Positions 1 to 7,870 of a stretch of DNA of 64,000 bases are shown piece by piece; the stretch's first letter is position 1; every line of letters starts with the position of its first letter. The position numbers and the translations under genes are program-made. The notes under the pieces are model-generated. The model was given only the letters and a program-made list of their open reading frames with translations. It did not search any database and was not told where the DNA came from. Source of the DNA: CAYWIT01 sp964458415. GTDB taxonomy: Bacteria; Pseudomonadota; Alphaproteobacteria; Micavibrionales; UBA2020. The stretch is from the NCBI GenBank assembly GCA_964458415.1, contig CAYWIT010000001.1, forward strand, positions 1 to 64,000, given 5' to 3'.

Positions 1-1
1 C

Positions 2-1696
2 GTGGTTTTCGACAACCTCGGGACGATCGCGGGGAATATCTACACGGCCATCGGTACGGATTTTACCAACAGCAACATACTGGTGGGCGCGGCTGATATC
101 GCGAATGGCGCGGTTTTTGCGAATATGGGCGGCATGGTCGGAAATGTGACGGTGAATAACGGCGGTGTGTTTAAGGGGACGGGATCGACGATAGGGATTG
201 TGACCAATGACGGCACTTTTGCGCCGGGCGCTTCTATCGGCACGCATACGATTACCGGCAATTTCGTGCAAAATGCCGGCGGAACGCTGGAAATAGAATA
301 CGACACTTCTTCCGCCGATCTGGTCGCTATCTCCGGTACGGCGGCGCTGGATGGGAACGTACGTTTTCTGGGGCCTGCCGTCGGGATTGTTGACGGAACG
401 ACATATACATTTTTACAGGCGGCGGGCGGGATTTCCGGCACGCTGACGGCTTCCGACAATCAGTTGTTGATTGATACCAGCGTGCTTTTGGGAGCCAATA
501 CCGCGCAGCTTGTTCTGAACCGCATTCCGGTAACGTCGGTCGCCAGAACGACCTCGGCGCAGGCGGTGGCTCTGGCCGTCGACCAGAATCTGGCGAACAA
601 CCCGGGTTCGGCGCCAGCACTGGAAACCTACCTCAACAGTCTGGGGGATATGGATGCCGTGGCGGATGTGATGGAAACCCAGACAGGGATGGCGGGAATG
701 GCGGCGGTTTCTGCCGGCATGGGAATGATGCGGGGAAATACGGCGGTGGCCCTGAACAGGGTTCACGCCACCGAAGGCGCGCGGTCTGCGGCGGCGCTGG
801 CAGGCATTTCTCCCGCTGCCGGCGGGGAAGGCGCAACGGCGGTACGGCCCGGGAGTTTCTGGATGCAGGGAACGCGCCGGAACGGGGATGTATCCAGTGA
901 CAGCCATGGAATTGGCCATCAGTATGACGCGACGGGCCTTGCCTTTGGCGCGGATGTCAAGACGGCCAATGATACGACCGTGGGTCTCTTCGGTGCGTTT
1001 TCCTCATCGCACAGTCGCGCCGGAAACGGCTTTTTGGACCGGGCGAAAACCTTTGTCAAACAGCTGGGAATCTATGGCGGAAAAGAGAAGGGGCCGGTGC
1101 ATGTCAATGGAATGGCGTCTTTTGCCGGAATGAATTTCAAGACGCTCCGCCCAACCGGTCTTGGCACGGCACAGGCTGATTTTTCGGGAACGGGGGTTTT
1201 GAGCTCCGCCGAGGTCTCCTATGATCTTCCAACCGGGGGCCGGTTAAAACTGGCGCCGTTTATGGGGATCAAGGGCGGCTTTCTCCATCATGACGGGTAC
1301 GCGGAGACGGGGGCCGGGGCTTTGAATCTTAGCGCCAGCGCGGAGACGTCCTCGCAATTTTCATCCGAACTCGGGGTTGGGTGTTCTGTGACCTTTGTGA
1401 CGCCGGAAAAAACAGGGGCAGAGCCGCTTTTGATAACGCCGTCTCTTCGCCTGTCTTGGGTTCACGAGTATCTGGATCAAGGGCAGGACGTGCAGGCGCG
1501 GTTTTCCTCGACGCCCGCAATCGTCTTTAACAGCCGTTCTCCCGAGCAAAATCGGGATTCTCTTCATATCAAGGCAGATGTGGTCTTGGGAACGCAGGAG
1601 GAGAACAAGTTGAACATTTTTACGTCTTATGAAGGGGCGCTGTCCAGAGATGCCGCTGATCACGCCTTTACAGTAGGGGTGCGATATAAATGGTGA
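2..1696 (+). CDS. Autotransporter, C-terminal part (5' end outside window)
   Basis: Type V secretion protein of which only the last 564 residues are visible; the frame is open at the left edge. The first ~150 residues are Gly/Asn/Thr-rich repeats typical of a beta-helical passenger, including the G-T-L-E-I-E-Y type strand near residue 94 that often precedes autotransporter barrels. Residues ~285-564 look like a 12-stranded autotransporter beta-barrel: alternating hydrophobic strands, Gly-rich turns, and a C-terminal strand ending in aromatic Trp (R-Y-K-W), the usual outer-membrane sorting signal recognised by the BAM complex. The cargo function cannot be inferred because the passenger lies mostly outside. 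The stop codon overlaps the start of the next gene by 7 bp, so the two are probably co-transcribed. Confidence 0.85.
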   Translation: MVFDNLGTIAGNIYTAIGTDFTNSNILVGAADIANGAVFANMGGMVGNVTVNNGGVFKGTGSTIGIVTNDGTFAPGASIGTHTITGNFVQNAGGTLEIEYDTSSADLVAISGTAALDGNVRFLGPAVGIVDGTTYTFLQAAGGISGTLTASDNQLLIDTSVLLGANTAQLVLNRIPVTSVARTTSAQAVALAVDQNLANNPGSAPALETYLNSLGDMDAVADVMETQTGMAGMAAVSAGMGMMRGNTAVALNRVHATEGARSAAALAGISPAAGGEGATAVRPGSFWMQGTRRNGDVSSDSHGIGHQYDATGLAFGADVKTANDTTVGLFGAFSSSHSRAGNGFLDRAKTFVKQLGIYGGKEKGPVHVNGMASFAGMNFKTLRPTGLGTAQADFSGTGVLSSAEVSYDLPTGGRLKLAPFMGIKGGFLHHDGYAETGAGALNLSASAETSSQFSSELGVGCSVTFVTPEKTGAEPLLITPSLRLSWVHEYLDQGQDVQARFSSTPAIVFNSRSPEQNRDSLHIKADVVLGTQEENKLNIFTSYEGALSRDAADHAFTVGVRYKW

Positions 1697-2832
1697 TGCC
1701 CGTGATCGGGGGCGGGAACAGCGTTGCGCAGGTCGGCGATACGCCGCGGGACGTTCAAAATCCGTTTCATCTCCATCTCAGCAGCGAATTCCGCGGCTGG
1801 CTTGCGGCAGAGGGGATAAGTCTGGCTCTGACAACCTATGAGGGGGCGAAGCTTATCCTGATCGGCCCCGGCCTTCAGGGCGGGACCACCGTTACCGAAC
1901 GCAATTTTGAACGCTGCATGGCACTGGCGGTCGAGAGCGATCGTAACATCTGGCTTTCAACCCACCATCATATCTGGCGGCTGGAAAACGGGCTACAGCC
2001 GCAGCGGCAGCTGGAAGGATGGGATCGCATCTATCTTCCGCGGAGCGCCTGGGTTACGGGCGGCGTCGATATGCATGACCTGTCCTGTGATGCGGCAGGG
2101 CAGCTTTTCGGCGTTGTCACGCTTTATAACTGTATTGCGCGGATCGGCACGGGGCGCGGGAGCTTTTCTCCTTTCTGGCGGCCGCCGTTTATTTCAGAAA
2201 TTATCGCGGAGGATCGCTGCCACCTGAACGGATTCTGTATGGAAGACGGACGACCGGCCTATGTTTCGATCGTCGGGGTTTCGGACAAAATTGACGGCTG
2301 GCGCGCACAGCGTAACGACGGGGGTGTCCTGATGGACATGCGCAGCAACAAAGTCATCGCGCAGGACCTGTCCATGCCGCATACCCCGCGGCTTCACAGG
2401 GGGAAGCTATGGTTTCTGGAGGCTGGCCGCGGCTGGCTTTGTACGGCGGATCCGGTGACGGGAACGGTTGAAAGACGGCTCTGGCGTCCGGGGTTCCTGC
2501 GTGGCCTTCGCTTTCATGACCGCTACGCTTTTATTTGCAGTTCAAAGCCGCGGGATAATACCTTTAAAGGACTGCATCTGGATCAGGAGCTGGAACAGCG
2601 GGGGCAAGAGGCCCGCTGCGCGCTGGATATTATCGACCTGGATAAAATGGAGGTCATTCATTCTATCGAAGTGACGGGCGCGGTGAAGGAACTTTATGAT
2701 GTCGCGGTTCTGTCCGGTTGCCGGCAACCGCTGCTTTACGGCATCGAAGGCGAGGATATCCGCAAGATCGTCGTTTTGGGCGAGGACAGCAGCGGTCAGG
2801 GGCCTCTGGCCAGTCGTCCTGCACTGGAATAG
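1690..2832 (+). CDS. TIGR03032 family protein (DUF4915-like beta-propeller)
   Basis: A 380-residue protein that I recognise as a TIGR03032 family member. Family-typical segments run in order: F-R-G-W-L near residue 34, L-T-T-Y-E-G-A-K-L, the N-F-E-R-C-M-A-L-A-V stretch near 72, H-D-L near 129, the W-R-P-P-F-I-S motif near 165, D-R-C-H-L-N-G near 177, and S-K-P-R-D-N near 290. The family has no established biochemical role; the repeated aromatic/Gly blades suggest a propeller fold (inference). No signal peptide is visible, so it is probably cytoplasmic. The start at 1690 overlaps the autotransporter stop, with AGGGG about 10 nt upstream; a second ATG at 1696 is possible. It converges on cmk with 6 bp between the stop codons. 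Confidence 0.85.
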   Translation: MVMPVIGGGNSVAQVGDTPRDVQNPFHLHLSSEFRGWLAAEGISLALTTYEGAKLILIGPGLQGGTTVTERNFERCMALAVESDRNIWLSTHHHIWRLENGLQPQRQLEGWDRIYLPRSAWVTGGVDMHDLSCDAAGQLFGVVTLYNCIARIGTGRGSFSPFWRPPFISEIIAEDRCHLNGFCMEDGRPAYVSIVGVSDKIDGWRAQRNDGGVLMDMRSNKVIAQDLSMPHTPRLHRGKLWFLEAGRGWLCTADPVTGTVERRLWRPGFLRGLRFHDRYAFICSSKPRDNTFKGLHLDQELEQRGQEARCALDIIDLDKMEVIHSIEVTGAVKELYDVAVLSGCRQPLLYGIEGEDIRKIVVLGEDSSGQGPLASRPALE

Positions 2833-2838
2833 GTTTTT

Positions 2839-3621
2839 TTATACCTGTGTCTGGATTTTTGCGCTTTCTGTTCCTTTTTCGGCGCCGTTATCATTCGTCT
2901 CCGAAAGGAAACGCGCGCGGATCACGGCAATGGATTCCTCCAGCATTTCCGCAGGGGTCAGGCTGGTGGTGTCCAGAACATAAGCATCTTCGGCGGCGCG
3001 GGTCGGGGCAATTTTACGGCTTGTGTCGCGCGCGTCGCGCGCTTTGAGATCCGCAAGGACGCGGTTATAGGTCAGTTCGGGATGCGCAGTATGCAGTTCG
3101 TTATAACGGCGTTTTGCACGCTCTTCAACGCTGGCGGTGACAAAAAGCTTGATATCCGCCTGTGGGCAGACGATGGTGCCGATATCGCGGCCATCCAGAA
3201 CAACGCCGCCCTTATCCTCGGGCGGGTTCTCGGCAAAACTGCGTTGATAATCGAGCAATTCAAGACGGACTTCCGGCAGGGCGGCGACTTTTGAAGCGGC
3301 TTCGGCGACTTCTGTCGTGCGCAGGGCGGGATTGGCCAGAAGTTCGGGAGTCAGGTTGCGTTTGATAATTGCCAGCGCCGGTTCCACATCTTCAAAGTCG
3401 GCTGGATTCCCCCCCAGTTCCAGCGTGGCAAGGGCAACCGCGCGGTAAAGGGCGCCGGTATCAAGAAAGGCATAGCCGAGACGATCTGCCATTTTCTTTG
3501 CGAGCGTGCCCTTGCCGGAAGCAGCTGGGCCATCTACGGCAATGACAATCTTTTTTTGTGGGGTTTTTCCGGTTTCGTATTGCGGAATGAAATCTGTTTT
3601 TCTGAAACTGACGATGGCCAT
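2839..3621 (-). CDS. cmk: Cytidylate kinase
   Basis: Phosphorylates CMP and dCMP with ATP in pyrimidine nucleotide recycling; cytosolic. The P-loop G-P-A-A-S-G-K-G-T lies at residues 31-39, followed by family-typical stretches Y-A-F-L-D-T-G-A-L-Y-R-A, the central V-L-D-G-R-D-I-G-T-I-V-C-P motif and the R-D-x-x-D-T-S-R lid segment. It is 260 residues long against ~220-230 for most members, because of a ~20-residue N-terminal extension and a tail. The ATG at 3621 is preceded by AAGGGGGAATTCC, a good ribosome-binding site, supporting the extended start. A run of CtrA-like half-sites begins 31 bp upstream. The rpsA gene that often follows cmk is absent here; the neighbour is the convergent TIGR03032 gene. 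Confidence 0.95.
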   Translation of the reverse strand: MAIVSFRKTDFIPQYETGKTPQKKIVIAVDGPAASGKGTLAKKMADRLGYAFLDTGALYRAVALATLELGGNPADFEDVEPALAIIKRNLTPELLANPALRTTEVAEAASKVAALPEVRLELLDYQRSFAENPPEDKGGVVLDGRDIGTIVCPQADIKLFVTASVEERAKRRYNELHTAHPELTYNRVLADLKARDARDTSRKIAPTRAAEDAYVLDTTSLTPAEMLEESIAVIRARFLSETNDNGAEKGTESAKIQTQV

Positions 3622-3651
3622 GGAATTCCCCCTTAAAAAGTAAATATTCAG

Positions 3652-3677
3652 TTAAGTTTATGTTAACATAATGTTAA
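3652..3677. promoter_or_regulatory. Triple CtrA-like half-site array upstream of cmk
   Basis: Three TTAA half-sites start at 3652, 3663 and 3674, each separated by exactly 7 bp, so two overlapping perfect TTAA-N7-TTAA boxes share the middle half-site, which reads TTAAC. This is the consensus for the alphaproteobacterial cell-cycle regulator CtrA. The array is 31-56 bp upstream of the cmk start codon, in promoter position for that gene. Binding is inferred from sequence alone. Confidence 0.6.
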
Positions 3678-3748
3678 TGGGTAAACAAGGAAGATTTTAT
3701 CTTATTGGTTTTATTGCATATTTATCTGTATTGTTTTCAGGGAGTCCT

Positions 3749-4396
3749 TCACGACTCGATTTCTCCCCTTAATTGTTCAAGATAATCTTTCATCGTTTTC
3801 AGCCGTTTTTGTGCCTCTTGTCGGGCCGTTTCCGTTTGCATGGTTTCCGCGATTTTGAACAGCTTGACCGGAAAATGATCAATGGCGAATAACCCGTCAT
3901 TCAGCGCGCGGGCGGCTGCCCAGGGGTCGTCAGGGCAATAATAGGGGCGTTGCATCAGCGCCGAGGTTGAAAAGCAACGCGCAATACCGATAGCGCCAAG
4001 TCCGTCAAGGCGGTCGGCATCCTGCACGACTTTGGCCTCAATTGTTTCCGGTGGAATGTCGGCACTGAAGCTGTGAGCGGCGATGGCGTGCCGGATCGCG
4101 TCAAGATAGCGTGGCGGATATCCGAGGCCATCCAGATAGTCTGCCGCCGCCTGCGCAGACAGGCGCGACGCCTGACGGCGGCGCGGGTCGTTTTTGGGCA
4201 CGTTGACAAAATCATGGAAGTACGCGGCGGGCAGCACGACATGGATATCCGCGTTTTCCAGCCGCGCCAGTTTAAGCGCCATGGCAACGACGCGGCGGAT
4301 ATGCAGCAGATCGTGCGAAGGATCGGTTGCCGGGTAAATGGTTTCGGCCTTAGCCGCAAAAATTCCGTTCCAGTTTTCAAAATCCTGCGGGTGCAT
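3749..4396 (-). CDS. HD-domain phosphohydrolase (YedJ-like)
   Basis: A 215-residue HD superfamily metal-dependent phosphohydrolase. Metal-ligand motifs are visible in order: H-D-L-L-H at residues 28-32, the central His-Asp pair at 61-62 (Y-F-H-D-F), and D-A-D-R-L-D-G at 126-132. The H...HD...D spacing and the A-I-G-I-A-R segment that follows match the YedJ-type single-domain hydrolases, whose substrates are poorly defined. No signal peptide or membrane segment, so cytosolic. It lies 9 bp downstream of the alpha/beta hydrolase gene on the same strand and is probably translated from the same message. GGAGACCCGC precedes the ATG. Confidence 0.8.
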   Translation of the reverse strand: MHPQDFENWNGIFAAKAETIYPATDPSHDLLHIRRVVAMALKLARLENADIHVVLPAAYFHDFVNVPKNDPRRRQASRLSAQAAADYLDGLGYPPRYLDAIRHAIAAHSFSADIPPETIEAKVVQDADRLDGLGAIGIARCFSTSALMQRPYYCPDDPWAAARALNDGLFAIDHFPVKLFKIAETMQTETARQEAQKRLKTMKDYLEQLRGEIES

Positions 4397-4405
4397 GCGG
4401 GTCTC

Positions 4406-5191
4406 CTATTGCAAATGCGTACGAAACCAGTCAAGCAGGGTTTCCGCGACAAAAATGGCATCGTCTTTCCGGTTTTCAAACAAATGGGTGGCTTCGTCGT
4501 CGAGCGGAACAAGCTCCTTGTCGCATGTGGCGCGCGTAAAGATTTCCTCCGCGTTCGCAAAGCTGACAATGTCGTCATGCGGGGCATGAAATACGAACAG
4601 CTTTTGCGTTATGCGGGCTGTATCCCCGGCGACATTGTGCGAGAGCAGGTCGTCAACAAAACTGCGCCTGAAGGTGATGCGATGTCCGACGACCACGACC
4701 TCGACGGTATGATCATGGAGGGTGATCTGGTTGAACTTGCGGAATTTCTCGATGATATAGGCGGGGTCGCGGGGGGCGCCGATCGTGGCGACCGCCTGTA
4801 AAAAATTCAGGTGTTGTGCCGCGGTCAGCGCTGCCGTGCCGCTGATGCTGTGGCCGATCAGCAGCTTGGGCGGCTCAAATTCCACGGCCAGAGCATGACA
4901 GGCGGCAATAAGGTCGTGCACGCGGGTTGTAAAATTTGTTTCCGAGAAGTCGCCTTCGCTGCGGCCCAGGCCGGTAACATCGAAACGCAGCATGGCGGCG
5001 CCGTGTTCGGCCATTTCACGGCAGACCTTGGCGGCGGCATGGGATTCCTTGGTGCAGGTGAAGCAGGGCGCAAAAACGCCGTAAAACAGGGGGGTTTCCG
5101 CAGGCCGGTCCAGTGTGCCGGAAAGTCTGTGCCCTTGCGTATTTACGAAGGAAAAGGGGATGCTTTGTCTCATGCGGGGAGTATAAACCAA
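4406..5191 (-). CDS. Alpha/beta hydrolase of the OsmC-associated type
   Basis: A 261-residue alpha/beta hydrolase. The nucleophile elbow G-H-S-I-S-G is at residues 113-118 (Ser115), an acid is likely in the H-A-P-H-D-D segment near 210, and the catalytic His in E-A-T-H-L-F near 236. The C-F-T-C-T-K segment near residues 43-48 and the overall sequence resemble the N-terminal half of fused hydrolase-OsmC proteins, but no OsmC domain is attached or adjacent here. Substrate unknown. The ATG at 5191 is written; the ATG six codons later is an alternative. It probably heads a two-gene transcript with the HD hydrolase. Confidence 0.75.
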   Translation of the reverse strand: MVYTPRMRQSIPFSFVNTQGHRLSGTLDRPAETPLFYGVFAPCFTCTKESHAAAKVCREMAEHGAAMLRFDVTGLGRSEGDFSETNFTTRVHDLIAACHALAVEFEPPKLLIGHSISGTAALTAAQHLNFLQAVATIGAPRDPAYIIEKFRKFNQITLHDHTVEVVVVGHRITFRRSFVDDLLSHNVAGDTARITQKLFVFHAPHDDIVSFANAEEIFTRATCDKELVPLDDEATHLFENRKDDAIFVAETLLDWFRTHLQ

Positions 5192-5193
5192 AG

Positions 5194-5241
5194 AAAAAAC
5201 CGCGGCCAGAGGTTATATAGAAGCCCTCTGCCGCGGTTTTT
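5194..5241. terminator. Bidirectional rho-independent terminator
   Basis: A long GC-rich inverted repeat (AAACCGCGGC-CAGAGG paired with CCTCTG-CCGCGGTTT) flanked by an A-run on the left and a T-run on the right. It sits just downstream of the stop of the secreted repeat protein and just upstream of the alpha/beta hydrolase, and mainly serves to end the former transcript on the minus strand. Confidence 0.8.
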
Positions 5242-5256
5242 GCAACCCTGTGGATA

Positions 5257-5886
5257 TTATTGGGCGGGCGTCCCCGGGGTCGCCGGTGTTGCCGGTGTTG
5301 CGGGAGTGGCTCCGTTATTCCGGCGTTCCTTGAATTTTTCACGGAACTTCTCTTTGCCGAAGTCTTCGCTGCCTTCGCCGTTTTCTGCGGCGGGGCCCTT
5401 GCCGTCACCTCTCCGCTCTTTTCTCATCTCGCGGAATTTCTCCATGGCCGCCTTGCGTTCTTCGGGGCTCATGTTTTCCATTTTCTGCCGCATTTCCTGA
5501 CGCTTTTTCATGCGTTCCTCGATTTTGGCCCTTTTTTCCGGCGGCAGGCTGCTGAGCCAGGCTTCCCGCTTCTGTTTCAGGGCTTCACGCTGCTCCGGCG
5601 TCATGTTTTTAAAGCGTTCGTGCTGTTTCTCGAAAAAGGTCTTGCGCTCCTCGGGGCTCATGTTTTCCATCTTTTGCCGCATTTCTTGACGCTTTTTCAT
5701 GTGCTCCTGCGGATCACCCGCGCCCTCCTTGCCGGCAAAGTCCGGGCGGGCAGAGCGTTCCTGCGCGATGGGGGCTGCGGTGGCGGGGAGATTGCCGCCC
5801 TCCTCTGCCAGAGCGGTTTGCGCAACCGTTGTTGCCAGCGCGAGGGAGAATAAAGTGTTTATCGCAAAAAAACTGTTTATTTTCAT
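5257..5886 (-). CDS. Secreted charged repeat protein
   Basis: A 209-residue exported protein of unknown function. Residues 1-27 form a signal peptide ending A-Q-T-A-L-A. The rest is dominated by Met, Lys, Glu and Arg and contains two identical 20-residue units (M-K-K-R-Q-E-M-R-Q-K... ending S-P-E-E-R-K) at residues 63-82 and 126-145, separated by related M-T-P-E-Q-R and L-P-P-E-K-R units. This pattern resembles the helical DUF3106 and Spy/LTXXQ-type periplasmic proteins. The tail is an Ala-Thr-Pro repeat. The start has a strong AAAGGAG site. It is divergent from the ECF sigma operon, whose third gene is also Spy-like, so shared envelope-stress control is plausible but not shown. Confidence 0.7.
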   Translation of the reverse strand: MKINSFFAINTLFSLALATTVAQTALAEEGGNLPATAAPIAQERSARPDFAGKEGAGDPQEHMKKRQEMRQKMENMSPEERKTFFEKQHERFKNMTPEQREALKQKREAWLSSLPPEKRAKIEERMKKRQEMRQKMENMSPEERKAAMEKFREMRKERRGDGKGPAAENGEGSEDFGKEKFREKFKERRNNGATPATPATPATPGTPAQ

Positions 5887-6073
5887 GGTTTTACTCCTTT
5901 AAAGACCGGGAGACGGCACACCCTTCTCCATCGTATCTGAAAATGACACGGATAAAAAACGAAAACCCTGCGCAGGATTTTCATTTTTCTCACGTGCCAG
6001 TTATATATGGAGCCTGAAAACCGTTTAACGTCAGGGCTGCGAGAGGGCTATAATCCTGACCAGAGGGAAGCGG

Positions 6074-6667
6074 ATGCAGGCACCGGTGGAAAAAGACGTC
6101 AGAGAGGACAGGGAAGCCGATGATGCCGAGCTTATGCGCCGGATTGCAGAGGGAGACGCCGCAGCCTTTCGCCAGCTTATGCGGCGGTATCTGGCACGGA
6201 CGGTGCGGATGGCGGCGCGGGTGCTCGGCAGTAACGCCATGGCGGAAGATGTGGCGCAGGAGGCTTTCGTCCGGGTCTGGCGGCATGCCGCAGAATGGAA
6301 AAATCCGGCGGTGGCCGGGGCTCGTTTTTCAACCTGGCTCTACCGGATCGTGCTTAATCTCTGTATTGATGCCAAGCGCAAGGACAGGTTTTCAGCGCTC
6401 GATGATGCACCGGAACAGGTGGACCTTGCCGGAGATGGCGAGCAGATCATGGTCCGGCAGCAGCAGGCGGCACGGGTCAGGGCGGCGCTGGCTGCTTTGC
6501 CGGAGCGGCAGCGGCAGGCTTTTGTCCTTTGTTTTTATGAAGGGTACTCTAACAAGGAGGCGGCAGAGATGCTCGGTATCGGGATCAAGGCGCTGGAATC
6601 CCTTCTGGTGCGTTCCAAGCGGACCCTGCGCGCGGCCCTGCAAGGGGAAGAAAGGGAGCGGTTATGA
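6074..6667 (+). CDS. ECF-type RNA polymerase sigma factor
   Basis: A 197-residue sigma-70 family factor of the extracytoplasmic-function class with sigma2 and sigma4 domains only. Region 2 includes the M-A-E-D-V-A-Q-E-A-F-V-R-V-W segment (residues ~56-69); region 4 includes L-P-E-R-Q-R-Q-A-F and Y-S-N-K-E-A-A-E-M-L-G-I-G-I-K-A-L-E-S (~140-175), the expected helix-turn-helix. GAGGGAAG precedes the ATG. The stop overlaps the next ATG by 4 bp, coupling it to a membrane-anchored partner that is probably its anti-sigma factor, with a Spy-like periplasmic sensor third. This layout suggests metal or envelope-stress sensing. Confidence 0.92.
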   Translation: MQAPVEKDVREDREADDAELMRRIAEGDAAAFRQLMRRYLARTVRMAARVLGSNAMAEDVAQEAFVRVWRHAAEWKNPAVAGARFSTWLYRIVLNLCIDAKRKDRFSALDDAPEQVDLAGDGEQIMVRQQQAARVRAALAALPERQRQAFVLCFYEGYSNKEAAEMLGIGIKALESLLVRSKRTLRAALQGEERERL

Positions 6668-7104
6668 AATTTGAGGAATTCAAAACCTGTGTGGATGTTT
6701 ATTCCGCCGATCTCGCGCGCTGGCCGCAGGAGCGGGTCAAGGCGGCATTGCGTCTGATGGAGGCTTCACCGGAAGCCAAGCATTATTTTGAACAGGACTT
6801 GCGGCTGCTGGAAATAACGCAAGGGGCGGTGGTTTCTGCGCCGGATTTATCCGCGCTGGAAGACAGGATCATGGCGGTCGTGCTGGCGGCAGAGACGGAA
6901 ACGGTTTCGGAAGGAAACGCTGTGGTACCGTGGCGGGTGTCATGGCTGGCTTTGCCGGGGGGTGGGCTGCTGGCCGCCGCGTTTCTGGGTTTTATGGTAG
7001 GCCTGCAATCGGTGCAAAGCGATCTTTTGCTGGATCCGGTTTTTTATGCCGAAGAGCAGATCATTCAGAGCGGCAGCGATTTCTATGCCGGGGGAGTTTT
7101 TTAA
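6664..7104 (+). CDS. Putative membrane-anchored anti-sigma factor
   Basis: A 146-residue protein with one clear membrane segment at about residues 93-113 (L-A-L-P-G-G-G-L-L-A-A-A). The N-terminal ~80 residues are predicted cytoplasmic and contain the Y-S-A-D-L-A-R-W-P pattern seen in small proteins encoded between ECF sigma genes and Spy-like sensors in alphaproteobacteria; no zinc-binding anti-sigma motif is present. The C-terminal ~30 residues would be periplasmic. The role as anti-sigma is inferred from position and topology, not from a recognised domain. Coupled to the sigma gene by ATGA and followed 2 bp later by the sensor gene. Confidence 0.65.
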   Translation: MKFEEFKTCVDVYSADLARWPQERVKAALRLMEASPEAKHYFEQDLRLLEITQGAVVSAPDLSALEDRIMAVVLAAETETVSEGNAVVPWRVSWLALPGGGLLAAAFLGFMVGLQSVQSDLLLDPVFYAEEQIIQSGSDFYAGGVF

Positions 7105-7106
7105 AG

Positions 7107-7631
7107 ATGGAACTGCGCAAACTGGCGATTATTCTGGGGTTCGGGCTCTTTTTTTCGCTTCTGGCCAATATGTTCATGGCCGGTCTTTTGATGGGCAGGA
7201 CGGCGGCTCCTGACAAGGAACGGGTTTCTTCCGTCTGGGTGGAAAAAGATCAGGAACTGCGGCAGAATCTTTCCGCCGAGGATCGGGCGGCGGTAAAGAA
7301 AGCAATGGAAGGAATGCGCGGGCGGTTTCAAGCCTTGCGGCAGGAATTGCAGGTCGCGCAGGAAAATGTCCAGCAGGCCATGAATGCGGAGCCCTTTGAT
7401 CAGGCGGCGCTGGATGCGGCGTTGCGGATCGAAAAAGAAAAGAAGATGGAAATGCTGCAGCAGATGCGTCAGGCACGGCAGTCGGCTATGCAGAATCTTT
7501 CGCCGGAGGGGCAGAAAGCGCTGCAACGCTTCGGGCGTGGCGGCGAGAGCCGCGGGGAGCGGCAGCGGCCTTTTATGCGTAATCGTCCCCAGCAGAATGA
7601 AAAAATGCCCGATCCGGGCCAGACGCCTTGA
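7107..7631 (+). CDS. Periplasmic heavy-metal sensor (Spy/CpxP-like)
   Basis: A 174-residue membrane-anchored periplasmic protein. Residues ~6-27 are an uncleaved signal anchor; the rest is highly helical and rich in Gln, Glu, Arg and Met (repeated M-Q-N-L-S-P-E-G-Q-K and V-Q-Q-A-M-N type units), like the metal-resistance/Spy family that binds metals or unfolded proteins. The frame is open further upstream, but the ATG at 7107, 2 bp after the preceding stop, is the natural start. As the third gene after an ECF sigma and its putative anti-sigma, it probably supplies the periplasmic signal input or is a target of the response. Confidence 0.75.
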   Translation: MELRKLAIILGFGLFFSLLANMFMAGLLMGRTAAPDKERVSSVWVEKDQELRQNLSAEDRAAVKKAMEGMRGRFQALRQELQVAQENVQQAMNAEPFDQAALDAALRIEKEKKMEMLQQMRQARQSAMQNLSPEGQKALQRFGRGGESRGERQRPFMRNRPQQNEKMPDPGQTP

Positions 7632-7699
7632 TCGCTTTTGGCTTTCTGCTATTTTAAAAACAGGTTGATTAACGGGGCGTGACCCTAAAGGAGTTGACG

Positions 7700-7855
7700 A
7701 TGAAGACCATTCAGAAAAAGATAATGCTGGCGGCGGTATTGGCAGTTCTTATGGCCCCTCTGGCTGCTTGTAACACGATTGAAGGAATAGGCCGTGACGC
7801 CAAGGCTGCCGGAGAGGCTGTAACCGGCGCTGCGAGCAAGTCCAAAGGCTATTGA
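7700..7855 (+). CDS. Entericidin-like small lipoprotein
   Basis: A 51-residue lipoprotein. After a short basic start and hydrophobic core, the lipobox L-A-A-C places the lipidated Cys at residue 24. The mature part begins N-T-I-E-G-I-G-R-D-A-K-A-A-G-E-A, the hallmark of the entericidin A/B family of small membrane lipoproteins that are often under stationary-phase or stress control. AAAGGAG lies 9 nt before the ATG. It follows the ECF-sensor operon by 68 bp and is closed by a terminator that overlaps the end of the opposing gene. Confidence 0.85.
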   Translation: MKTIQKKIMLAAVLAVLMAPLAACNTIEGIGRDAKAAGEAVTGAASKSKGY

Positions 7856-7870
7856 GCAGGGGCAGGGGCG

